A DNA stretch of 41,883 bases from assembly GCA_019117545.1 (NCBI GenBank), contig DWZN01000126.1, positions 1-41,883 on the forward strand, in the 5' to 3' direction. The position numbers were made by a program, and so were the translations under genes. This DNA comes from Candidatus Brevibacterium intestinavium (GTDB lineage Bacteria; Actinomycetota; Actinomycetes; Actinomycetales; Brevibacteriaceae). Positions 34,628 through 41,794 of this stretch are shown here, in pieces. The notes below the pieces were generated by a model. The model saw nothing but the letters and a program-made list of their open reading frames with translations. It was not told the origin of the DNA and ran no database searches. Each line of letters begins with the position of its first letter. Position 1 is the first letter of the stretch.

Positions 34628-35428
34628 ATGAGCGAACTGGACTTCGACGGACTGCCGGGAGTGCGCTTCAGCGCCCTGGCCTACGACGTCGACAGCGGAG
34701 ACAGGGTCTTCGCCCACAACGAGAACGAGGAGCTCGACACCGCGAGCATGGGCAAGGTGTTCCTGCTCCACACTGCGCTGCAGATGTCGCAGGACGGCAC
34801 GCTCGATCTGCAGGAGCGACTGACCCGGCGGCCGAGCGAGCGCGTCGACGAATCCGGCATCTGGTACCTCATGGAACAGGACGAACTGAGCATCTTCGAC
34901 GTGGCTCTGCTCATCGGTGCCTTCAGCGACAACTTCGCCACGAATGTGCTCATCCGCCGCGTCGGCCTCGAGAACGTCGCCCGCCAGGTCGAGGAGCTCG
35001 GATACGAGAACTCCGGCCTGCACGACTTCCTCCGCTGGCCGCGTCCGGCCAAGGCCCCGCGCACCCTGTCGACGGGAACCGCCGCGGAGATCAGCGACTT
35101 CATGGCCCGGCACGCGAAGGACGAATTCTGGGACGAGTCGACGAATGAGATCTTCCGCCGCTGGTTGGGAGCCGGGGCGGACACCTCGATGGTCGCCTCG
35201 GCGTTCGACCTCGACCCGCTCGCGCACTACAACTACCAGCGTGATGTGTGGGTGTGGAACAAGACGGGCACGAACGGCACGATCCGGGCCGATGCGGGCA
35301 TCGTCATGACTCCGACGCGCCGGGTCTCCTATGCGGTGTTCGCGAATTGGGAACCCGGCACGGACCGCGTCGTCGAAGTCATGCCCATCATGCGCCAGGC
35401 GGGGGAGGTGATCCACCGGTACCTCTGA
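34628..35428 (+). CDS. cytosolic serine hydrolase with class A beta-lactamase fold
   Basis: The 266-residue protein shows the penicillin-recognising fold: S40-x-x-K43 (TASMGKVF), S100-D-N (FSDNFATN) and K212-T-G (WNKTGTNG). It lacks the class A deacylation motif ExxLN and has no signal peptide, so it is unlikely to be a true secreted beta-lactamase. A cytoplasmic esterase, peptidase or D-amino-acid amidase is likelier. ATG 34628 has ACAGGAGG about 6 nt upstream. It sits 94 bp after the LD-carboxypeptidase gene, in the same direction, within the predicted peptide-degradation cluster. Confidence 0.88.
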   Translation: MSELDFDGLPGVRFSALAYDVDSGDRVFAHNENEELDTASMGKVFLLHTALQMSQDGTLDLQERLTRRPSERVDESGIWYLMEQDELSIFDVALLIGAFSDNFATNVLIRRVGLENVARQVEELGYENSGLHDFLRWPRPAKAPRTLSTGTAAEISDFMARHAKDEFWDESTNEIFRRWLGAGADTSMVASAFDLDPLAHYNYQRDVWVWNKTGTNGTIRADAGIVMTPTRRVSYAVFANWEPGTDRVVEVMPIMRQAGEVIHRYL

Positions 35429-35492
35429 ACGTCCGTCGACGGATTCGGGTCGGTCGTGATGATGCGAACGCCTCGTACGGCTGATTCTCGAG

Positions 35493-35498
35493 TATTCT
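35493..35498 (+). promoter_or_regulatory. -10 element TATTCT before the DUF3870 gene
   Basis: TATTCT lies 9 nt before the ATG at 35508, so the mRNA would have at most a few untranslated bases. No ribosome-binding site is visible. Confidence 0.4.
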
Positions 35499-35507
35499 TG
35501 ACGGACT

Positions 35508-35822
35508 ATGACTTCCTCGATCTACCTCACCGGCGAAGCGAAGGCGCCGTCGAACAACCCGATCATGACGCAGTACGGGCTGTTCTTCATCGCCTTCGAG
35601 ATCGAGGCGGACACACACCGAATCCTCGATGTCGACTGCTCGGCGACGTTGGCCCTGACCAGGAAATTCATCAGGGACCTGTTCATCGGCGCGGACATCA
35701 CGGACACAGGTCGGCTCACCGAGGCGATCACGGCCAGATACCACGGGTCCTCACAGAAGGCACTCATCGCCGCAGTGAACAGCGCGGCGAAGAAGTACCG
35801 AGAGCTGCCCGCTTCCGGCTGA
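35508..35822 (+). CDS. DUF3870 domain protein
   Basis: The 104-residue protein fits DUF3870 over its full length: IYLTGEAKAPSNNPIMTQYG, then FFIAFEIEADTHRILDVDCSATLALT, LFIGADITD and a C-terminal YHGSSQKALIAAVNSAAKKY. The family function is unknown. I recall members lying near amino acid or peptide metabolism genes, but this is a weak memory. There is no membrane segment. It appears to have its own leaderless-type promoter between the serine hydrolase and the DUF819 gene. Confidence 0.88.
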   Translation: MTSSIYLTGEAKAPSNNPIMTQYGLFFIAFEIEADTHRILDVDCSATLALTRKFIRDLFIGADITDTGRLTEAITARYHGSSQKALIAAVNSAAKKYRELPASG

Positions 35823-35960
35823 GACGCCTTTCGACCACGAAGATTGCCCGAGTCCACACCGGCCCGGATCCAATCGACAACCACACATGGCTTCACCGCG
35901 GCCCGCACGTGCCGAGCTCTGCGCGGGAACACTGCCTTCGGGCGGTAACCCTGCCTTGGG

Positions 35961-35983
35961 GCGGACCGGACAGCGCGGTCCGC
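35961..35983 (+). promoter_or_regulatory. hairpin in the leader of the DUF819 gene
   Basis: GCGGACCG and CGGTCCGC form a perfect 8-bp stem with a 7-nt loop, about 56 nt before the GTG start. A smaller CCGAC-AG-GTCGG stem follows. The pattern does not match a riboswitch class I know; it may be a terminator or an RNA control element. Confidence 0.35.
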
Positions 35984-36039
35984 TCCCGGGCAGACCGACA
36001 GGTCGGGGCGCGGTCCAATCCGAAGAGGGAGTGTCGTTT

Positions 36040-37191
36040 GTGATTACGGACGGTTTTCTTTTCATCAGCCTGCTGCTGGCGATCTCGGCGGGTCTCGTCG
36101 TCGCCGGCAACAGCGGAAGATTCAAGGTCTTCAAATATGTCCCCGGGTTCGTCTTCCTCTACATCGTGGCGGCCCTGCTCAACACGGTCGGCCTGTTCGA
36201 CCACGACGCGATCGACGGAGTCGGCGACGGGGTGCAGGACGCCCTGCTGCCGGCGATGATCCTGCTCCTGCTGTTCAAATGCGATGTCCGGCAGATCGTC
36301 CGACTCGGACCGAAGCTGCTGCTGACCTACGCGGTCACAGCCGCGAGCATCATGATCGGCTTCATCGTCGCCTATCTCATCGTGCACTCGGCACTGGCCC
36401 CGGAGTCCTGGAAGGCGCTCGGCGCGCTCAACGCCTCCTGGACCGGCGGCTCGGCGAACATGGTCGCCGTCCAGGACATCCTCGAAGCGCCCGAGGACAT
36501 CTTCGGCTATGTGCTCATCGTCGACACCGTGCTCTACTCGTTCTGGCTGCTCCTCATCTTCTCCTCGGTCGCCGTCTCCGACAGGTTCAACCGATGGACG
36601 AAGGCCGACATCTCGAAGTTCGACTTCGCTGATCGTGTTACCGGCGAGGAGGAGAAGCCGATGACCCTGCCGTCGATCATCGGTCTGCTCGGCTTCTCCC
36701 TGCTCGTCTCGGCCCTGGCCGCGAAGGCAGGCGAGCTGCTGCCTGAGGTCGGTGTCGTGATCAACGCCTCGGCTTGGACGATCCTCATCGTCAGCGTCCT
36801 CGGCCTGGTCATCGGTTCGACCCGCTGGGGACGGGCGGCGGGATCGAGCGAACTCGCGACCATCATGCTCTATCTCATCATCGGCATCATCGCCTCCGGG
36901 TCCGACTTCACCTCCCTGGCTGAGGCCCCGCTGTATCTGGTCGCCGGCATCATCGTGCTCCTCGTCCACATCGTCATCATGCTCATCTACGCGAAGCTGA
37001 CGAAGACCGAACTGTTCAGCATCGCCGTGGCCAGCACGGCGAACATCGGCGGGATCGCCTCGGCGCCGGTGGTCGCGGGCGCGTTCAACCGGCAGCTCGT
37101 GCCGGTCGGTGTGCTCTTCGCGCTCATCGGAGCGTTCGCGGGCACATTCCTCGGGCTGTGGACGGCACAGATCATGTCCGGGATCGGATGA
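36040..37191 (+). CDS. DUF819 family membrane protein (putative transporter)
   Basis: The roughly 383-residue protein has about ten transmembrane helices. Recognisable stretches are YVPGFVFLYIVAALLNTVGLF, LPAMILLLLFKCDVRQI, LGALNASWTGGSANMVAVQDIL and the late STANIGGIASAPVVAGAF, matching DUF819, a family of unknown function with the look of a secondary carrier. GTG 36040 is favoured because GAGGG lies about 10 nt before it; the in-frame GTG at 36031 abuts that site. It is followed 145 bp on by the M19 dipeptidase gene, suggesting transport of a dipeptide or its products. Confidence 0.88.
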   Translation: MITDGFLFISLLLAISAGLVVAGNSGRFKVFKYVPGFVFLYIVAALLNTVGLFDHDAIDGVGDGVQDALLPAMILLLLFKCDVRQIVRLGPKLLLTYAVTAASIMIGFIVAYLIVHSALAPESWKALGALNASWTGGSANMVAVQDILEAPEDIFGYVLIVDTVLYSFWLLLIFSSVAVSDRFNRWTKADISKFDFADRVTGEEEKPMTLPSIIGLLGFSLLVSALAAKAGELLPEVGVVINASAWTILIVSVLGLVIGSTRWGRAAGSSELATIMLYLIIGIIASGSDFTSLAEAPLYLVAGIIVLLVHIVIMLIYAKLTKTELFSIAVASTANIGGIASAPVVAGAFNRQLVPVGVLFALIGAFAGTFLGLWTAQIMSGIG

Positions 37192-37210
37192 CGACCGTGA
37201 AGACTCGCCC

Positions 37211-37266
37211 ACCCACGACCCGCGGCGCCCCGTCTATGACCCACGACCCGCGGCACCCCGTCCGCG
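37211..37266. repeat. two 28-bp tandem copies before the dipeptidase gene
   Basis: Copies at 37211 and 37239 both contain ACCCACGACCCGCGGC followed by CCCCGTC, with a few mismatches. They fill part of the spacer between the DUF819 and dipeptidase genes. Confidence 0.85.
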
Positions 37267-37336
37267 ACCGGCCCCGCCCGCGGCCTGCAGAGCACATTCG
37301 CCCATCACCTCACACTCTCGATGAAGGAGCACTCCC

Positions 37337-38401
37337 ATGACCTATGACGTCTTCGACGGCCACAACGACCTCGCCTGGTTCCTGCGCGAGGAGCGCGACT
37401 ACAGCGTCGAGGGGCTGAACGATCCGGCCGTGTCGCCGTTCACCACGATGGACCAGCTGGCCGCCGGCCATGTCGCGGCCCAGTACTGGTCGGTCTACGT
37501 CCACTCCTCGATCACCGGCGCACAGGCGGTCAAGGCGACCTGGGAGCAGATCGACGCGGTCGCCCGCTTCGTCACCGCCTACCCCGAACGCCTTGCCTTC
37601 GCCCGCACGGCCGCCGAGGTCACCGCTGCCCGCCGTGAGGGCAGAGTCGCCTCGCTCATGGGCGTCGAGGGCGGACAGCAGATCGATGAGTCCCTGGCGA
37701 TGCTGCGCTCCTACGCCCGTGCCGGAGCCCGATACATGACGCTGACCTGGTCGACCACGCATTCCTGGGCGGATTCGGCCACCGACGAACCGCAGCACGG
37801 GGGCTTGAGCGCCTTCGGTCGGGAGGTGGTGGCCGAGATGAACCGCATCGGCATGATCGTCGACCTCTCCCATGTCGCACCCTCGGTCATGCACCAGTCG
37901 CTGGACCTGTCCGCCCTGCCGGTGATCTTCAGCCACTCCTGCGCCTTCGGGCTCAACCCGCACCCGCGCAACATCCCCGACGACGTTCTCGATCGCGTGC
38001 CCGGAAACGGGGGAGTGGCGATGATGACCTTCGTGCCCTCCTTCGTCTCGAACGCCCGCCGCGAATGGGTCGAGGCCGGAGAGCAGGGCACCGCCCCCGA
38101 GGTGACCGTAGCCGAGGTCGCCGACCACTGCGATTACGTGCGCGAGAGGATCGGCATCGACCACATCGGCCTCGGCGGCGACATCTGCGGAGTCGATGAA
38201 CTGCCGACTGGCCTCGGCGACGCCGGACAGTATCCGAACCTCTTCGCAGAACTGGCCTCACGCGGCTGGTCGGAGACGGATCTGCGCAAGCTCGGCTTCG
38301 ACAACGCGATGCGGGTCCTCGAGGCCCACGAGGAGGCGTACACACGATTCCTCGGGTCGGCCGATGACGTCACGGCTGCCTCGGCGGGGGTGGAATCATG
38401 A
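37337..38401 (+). CDS. membrane-dipeptidase-family metallopeptidase (M19)
   Basis: The 354-residue binuclear zinc dipeptidase is of renal-dipeptidase type; such enzymes accept dipeptides with D-residues at the C-terminal position. Metal ligands by family pattern: H9 and D11 (DGHND), E111 (MGVEGG), H179 (VDLSHV) and H200 (VIFSHS), followed by HPRNIPDDVL. The usual GSDFDG aspartate motif reads GGDICGVDELPTGL here, keeping one Asp but altering its context. There is no signal peptide, so it is cytosolic. AAGGAG precedes the ATG. It overlaps the next gene by ATGA. Confidence 0.94.
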   Translation: MTYDVFDGHNDLAWFLREERDYSVEGLNDPAVSPFTTMDQLAAGHVAAQYWSVYVHSSITGAQAVKATWEQIDAVARFVTAYPERLAFARTAAEVTAARREGRVASLMGVEGGQQIDESLAMLRSYARAGARYMTLTWSTTHSWADSATDEPQHGGLSAFGREVVAEMNRIGMIVDLSHVAPSVMHQSLDLSALPVIFSHSCAFGLNPHPRNIPDDVLDRVPGNGGVAMMTFVPSFVSNARREWVEAGEQGTAPEVTVAEVADHCDYVRERIGIDHIGLGGDICGVDELPTGLGDAGQYPNLFAELASRGWSETDLRKLGFDNAMRVLEAHEEAYTRFLGSADDVTAASAGVES

Positions 38402-39102
38402 CCCGGCTGCTCGTCATCGTCAACGACGTCGACTCCCAACCGGGGCTGCTGACACAGTGGATGATCAGCGAGAACGTCGAGTTCGATCTGCGCATCGGCG
38501 GCGTCTCGCCCCTGCCCGCACCGAGCGCGCTGGAGAGCTACGACGGGCTGATCACGCTCGGCGGCGGATACATGCCCGATGAGACCGATCGCGCTCCCTG
38601 GCTCGCCGAGGAGGCCGAACTCGTCCGTCACAGCCTCGACACGGACCTGCCGCAGCTGGGGATCTGCCTCGGCGGGCAGCTCATCGCCCAGGTCATCGGT
38701 GGTGATGTGCGGGCCCGGACCGGAGCCCCGGAGAAGGGATACACCGATATCCGCACCACCGCCGAGGCGGCCGACGACCCGGTGTTCTCCGCGATCCGGG
38801 AGCGGACGTCGTTCCTGGAGAGCCACGTCGATCGGATCGTCGAGCTGCCGGCCGAGGCGACGCTGCTGGCCTCGAGCGACGCCTGCGAATTCCAGGCCTT
38901 CCGGATGGGGCGGGCCTGGGGCACCCAGTTCCACCCGGAGTCGACGCGGGCGAACATTCTGCGCTGGGACGCGAAGAAGCTGCGGGACTTGGGGTTCGAC
39001 AAAGATACTCTGGTCGAAGAGGCGGAGGCGATGGGGCCGGAGAGCGAGCGCGACGCGAAGGCGCTGTTCACCGCGTTCCTCGACGTGGTCCGCGGCCGAT
39101 GA
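38398..39102 (+). CDS. class I glutamine amidotransferase-like hydrolase
   Basis: The 234-residue stand-alone triad GATase domain has the nucleophile C90 in LGICLGGQL and the H179/E181 pair in TQFHPE. GLITLGGGYMPDE forms the oxyanion-side loop. Without a synthetase partner nearby it probably acts as a free hydrolase on gamma-glutamyl or similar amides (compare PuuD and related enzymes). That would suit release of Glu or Gln from peptides in this cluster. It overlaps the dipeptidase gene by 4 bp (ATGA), so both are co-translated. A nested hairpin follows the stop. Confidence 0.9.
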   Translation: MTRLLVIVNDVDSQPGLLTQWMISENVEFDLRIGGVSPLPAPSALESYDGLITLGGGYMPDETDRAPWLAEEAELVRHSLDTDLPQLGICLGGQLIAQVIGGDVRARTGAPEKGYTDIRTTAEAADDPVFSAIRERTSFLESHVDRIVELPAEATLLASSDACEFQAFRMGRAWGTQFHPESTRANILRWDAKKLRDLGFDKDTLVEEAEAMGPESERDAKALFTAFLDVVRGR

Positions 39103-39109
39103 TGCGTTG

Positions 39110-39159
39110 CCCGCGGACCTGACGCGCGCCCTCGGCGCGTCGGTGCGCTGATCCGCGGG
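39110..39159 (+). terminator. nested terminator-like hairpin after the amidotransferase gene
   Basis: Outer arms CCCGCGGA (39110-39117) and TCCGCGGG (39152-39159) enclose an inner stem GACGCGC / GCGCGTC (39121-39127 and 39135-39141). There is no T-run. Confidence 0.55.
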
Positions 39160-39244
39160 GCTGATGCATACTGGGCGAAGCTCTGACACCATTCGGAGCT
39201 GCCAGGACTGCGGCGGAAGCGGCCGCGGCGGACATGGAGGAATC

Positions 39245-40675
39245 GTGAGCGACAGGGAACCCACGACCACAGTCGATGCCGGAGACGGACGCCGGCCCGA
39301 GACCCTCAAACGGGTCATGGGGCCGAAGCTGCTGCTTCTGTTCATCGTCGGCGACATCCTCGGCACGGGCGTCTATGCGCTGACCGGCAAAGTGGCCGGA
39401 CAGGTCGGAGGCGCCGGCTGGGCACCGGTGATCCTCGCGTTCCTCATCGCGCTGATCACCGCGTTCTCCTATATGGAGCTGGTGACGAAGTACCCCCACG
39501 CCGCAGGGGCGGCTCTGTACACGCACAAAGCGTTCGGCATCCACTTCGTGACCTTCCTCGTCGCCTTCGCCGTCCTCAGCTCCGGCATCACCTCGGCGTC
39601 GACGGCCTCGAACGTCTTCGCCGCGAACCTCGTGGCCGGCTTCGGCTGGGACGTCTCGGGCACCGGGGTGATGTGGATCGCGCTGGGCTTCCTCACCCTC
39701 ATCGCCGCTGTCAACCTCCGCGGTGTCGGCGAGAGCGTGTGGTTCAACGTGGTCCTCACCCTCATCGAACTCAGCGGCCTGCTGCTGGTCATCCTCGTCG
39801 GGTTCTTCGCCTTCGGCTCGGGCGATGCCGACTTCTCACGGGTGATGATCTTCGAGACCGAGGGGGACAAGAGCGTGTTCCTCGCGGTCACGGGCGCCAC
39901 GGCGCTCGCCTTCTTCTCCATGGTCGGCTTCGAGGACTCGGTCAACATGGTCGAGGAGACGAAGGACCCGAGCGTGTTCCCGAAGATCATGCTCTCGGGC
40001 CTGACGATCACCGGTGTGATCTACGTGCTCGTGTCCATCGTCACCGTCGCGGCGGTGCCGATCGGCGTCCTGACCGAGAGCGAGACGCCCCTGCTCGAGG
40101 TGGTCAGGGCCGGGGCTCCCGGTGTGCCGATCGATACGATCTTCCCGTTCATGACGATGTTCGCCGTGGCGAACTCGGCGCTGATCAACATGCTCATGGC
40201 CAGCCGTCTGCTCTACGGCATGGCCAAGCAGAACGTGCTTCCGCCCGTGTTCGCGAAGGTCATGGCCGGTCGTCGGTCGCCGTGGGTGTCGATCATCTTC
40301 ACGACACTCATCGCCTATGCGCTCATCTTCGCAGTGACGACGGTCCTCCCGGAGACGGTCACGGCGTCCCTGGGCGGGACCACCTCGCTGCTGCTGTTGG
40401 CCGTGTTCGCCGTCGTCAATGTGGCGGTGCTCATCCTGCGCAGGCAGCCGGCCGACCACGATCACTTCAAGGCGCCGACGGCGCTGCCGTGGATCGGGGT
40501 GATCAGCTGTGCGTTCCTCGTCGGTCCGTGGGCCCGCCTCGACGAACTCGTCCAGTACCAGATCGCGGTAGCGCTCGTGGGCATCGGTGTCGTCCTGTGG
40601 GTCGTGACCTGGCTGTGGAACCGGTCGACGAAGGGAACGAGCACACGATTCCGCAACCCCGAGGAACTGACCTGA
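39245..40675 (+). CDS. APC-superfamily amino acid permease
   Basis: The 476-residue permease has twelve predicted helices. Helix 1 carries the broken-helix motif GDILGTGVYALTGKVAG (G-x-G unwinding), and FFSMVGFEDSVNMVEETKDP matches the conserved helix-6/7 region of basic or neutral amino acid transporters. A 17-residue polar N-terminus precedes. GTG 39245 has GGAGG 5-8 nt upstream and is preferred over upstream in-frame codons. It follows the dipeptidase-amidotransferase pair and could import or export the amino acids that the cluster releases; the direction is not evident from sequence. Confidence 0.93.
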   Translation: MSDREPTTTVDAGDGRRPETLKRVMGPKLLLLFIVGDILGTGVYALTGKVAGQVGGAGWAPVILAFLIALITAFSYMELVTKYPHAAGAALYTHKAFGIHFVTFLVAFAVLSSGITSASTASNVFAANLVAGFGWDVSGTGVMWIALGFLTLIAAVNLRGVGESVWFNVVLTLIELSGLLLVILVGFFAFGSGDADFSRVMIFETEGDKSVFLAVTGATALAFFSMVGFEDSVNMVEETKDPSVFPKIMLSGLTITGVIYVLVSIVTVAAVPIGVLTESETPLLEVVRAGAPGVPIDTIFPFMTMFAVANSALINMLMASRLLYGMAKQNVLPPVFAKVMAGRRSPWVSIIFTTLIAYALIFAVTTVLPETVTASLGGTTSLLLLAVFAVVNVAVLILRRQPADHDHFKAPTALPWIGVISCAFLVGPWARLDELVQYQIAVALVGIGVVLWVVTWLWNRSTKGTSTRFRNPEELT

Positions 40676-40706
40676 TGCTTCCGGCGCGTTCGGCCCCGGC
40701 CCCGGT

Positions 40707-40712
40707 TATCCT
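40707..40712 (+). promoter_or_regulatory. -10 element TATCCT upstream of the stress-protein gene
   Basis: TATCCT fits TANNNT and ends 6 nt before a GTG at 40719 that opens a short frame. The main gene starts about 105 nt further on. Confidence 0.45.
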
Positions 40713-40718
40713 GGAACG

Positions 40719-40814
40719 GTGAGTTCCCGATCTCTCTATCCGGCGCTGTTCAGCATCAGTTGTGCGGCTCATGGCGTTCAGCTCACGTTGTTCAGCTCAA
40801 TTCAGCGAAGGTGA
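40719..40814 (+). CDS. putative leaderless upstream ORF, 31 residues
   Basis: GTG at 40719, 6 nt after a -10 element, opens 31 codons ending TGA at 40812-40814, just 3 nt before the ATG of the universal stress protein gene. The peptide begins SSRSLYPALFSISCAAHG after the start and contains one Cys. The stress-protein ribosome-binding site GAAGG lies inside its last codons, so its translation could gate the downstream gene. Chance cannot be excluded at this length. Confidence 0.35.
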   Translation: MSSRSLYPALFSISCAAHGVQLTLFSSIQRR

Positions 40815-40817
40815 AGA

Positions 40818-41213
40818 ATGACTGTTCTCGTCGGTTACGTCAACAACCCCGCCGGACATGCCGCTCTCGACGCCGCGATCGCTCAGGCGAAGAAGGACGG
40901 CAAGGAGCTGGTCGTGGTCAACGCGTCACGGTCGACGCAGCGCAATGATTCCTACCGCCTCGGCGACGGTGAGCTCAGGTCCGTCAAGGACTATCTGAGA
41001 AGGTCGGACGTCGAGTTCCGAGTGCTGACGCTGGGCAGCGAGTACGACCCGGCCGAGCAGATCCTCGACACCGCCACCGAGGTGGGAGCCGAGCTGATCG
41101 TGCTCGGGACCAGGAAGCGGACCCCGGTCGGCAAGTTCCTGCTCGGGTCGACGATCCAGAAGGTCATCCTCGACGCCACAGCCCCGGTGCTGTGCGTGAA
41201 AGCCGCGCACTGA
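40818..41213 (+). CDS. universal stress protein (UspA family)
   Basis: The 131-residue single-domain USP has the N-terminal strand MTVLVGYVNNPAGHAALDAA, an AEQILDTATEVGAELIVLGT block and the nucleotide-loop region GTRKRTPVGKFLLGSTIQKVI. The loop resembles the ATP-binding G-2x-G-9x-G(S/T) motif but has only part of it, so nucleotide binding is uncertain. It ends APVLCVKAAH, the usual final strand. GAAGG precedes the ATG. It stands apart from the permease by 142 bp, with its own promoter candidate and a possible upstream ORF. Confidence 0.93.
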   Translation: MTVLVGYVNNPAGHAALDAAIAQAKKDGKELVVVNASRSTQRNDSYRLGDGELRSVKDYLRRSDVEFRVLTLGSEYDPAEQILDTATEVGAELIVLGTRKRTPVGKFLLGSTIQKVILDATAPVLCVKAAH

Positions 41214-41289
41214 GGCCCTCGCTGAGGATCTGAGGCTTTCGCTGACTGCCTGAATCCATCGTTGACTGTCGGTCGTGGCCATTGCTGAC

Positions 41290-41329
41290 GGCCGATGGTG
41301 GCCGTTCGTACCTGGCCGATGGTGGCCGT
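41290..41329. repeat. two copies of GGCCGATGGTGGCCGT, period 24 bp
   Basis: Identical 16-bp copies occur at 41290-41305 and 41314-41329, shortly after the stress-protein gene. Their role is unknown. Confidence 0.85.
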
Positions 41330-41644
41330 CGGTGTGCGGTCATGCGCTCGCAGGACGCCCACCGGTGCCTTCTGAGCTTCGTGCGTCAAGGCGTTCGCGC
41401 CTTGACCGGCCGAATCGGACATCGCCTGCGAGAGTTCGCCTCTCCGCCGCCTCGGTGATTCGCTGCCTCACCTGCGATGGAGTTGCTCTGCGAATCTCGT
41501 GTCATGGGCGCATCGTAAGCTGTGAAACATAAGTCGCAGCAGTCCGATCGTGGGATGGCGATCAACCGCTGACAGCTGGGAAGGACCGCCGTCGGACAGG
41601 TTTCAGCGGATAGATTCCACGGACAGCTTCTGAAGACGATCCAC

Positions 41645-41750
41645 GTATGCGTCAATGATGAACAAATAGTACATGATCGAAAAGAATAATAGATTTCTCA
41701 AGTAAATCGTACAGAACTATGGATTATGTTCGAATCATGGATTAGAATGT
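41645..41750 (+). promoter_or_regulatory. AT-rich upstream region with direct repeat and -10 candidate
   Basis: About 100 bp are far richer in A+T than the rest of the window. Two ATGGATTA copies (41719-41726 and 41737-41744) lie 18 bp apart, and TAGAAT (41743-41748) is a good -10. This probably is the control region of the gene starting near 41795, with the repeats as candidate activator or repressor sites. Confidence 0.45.
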
Positions 41751-41794
41751 GACTAAGCCGAGAACATCAACGATGATGAACGGACACAGAGAAC

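Larger units (their letters stand above)
41214..41794. other. 581-bp gene-free region with sharp base-composition change
   Basis: The first 430 bp are GC-rich with small duplications and no supported gene. From about 41645 the sequence turns strongly AT-rich. Short open frames exist on both strands but lack ribosome-binding sites and family resemblance. Confidence 0.6.

Noticed and set aside
34628..35428. Annotation as a beta-lactam resistance enzyme
   Set aside because: No signal peptide, no ExxLN motif, and location in a peptide-metabolism cluster.
35823..36039. Known riboswitch (glycine, SAM, T-box, ydaO type) before the DUF819 gene
   Set aside because: Stems are present, but none of the conserved core sequences I know could be found.
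41275..41655. Short frames of 85-89 codons on both strands after the stress-protein gene
   Set aside because: No ribosome-binding site, no known domain, Arg/Cys-rich composition typical of noncoding high-GC DNA.
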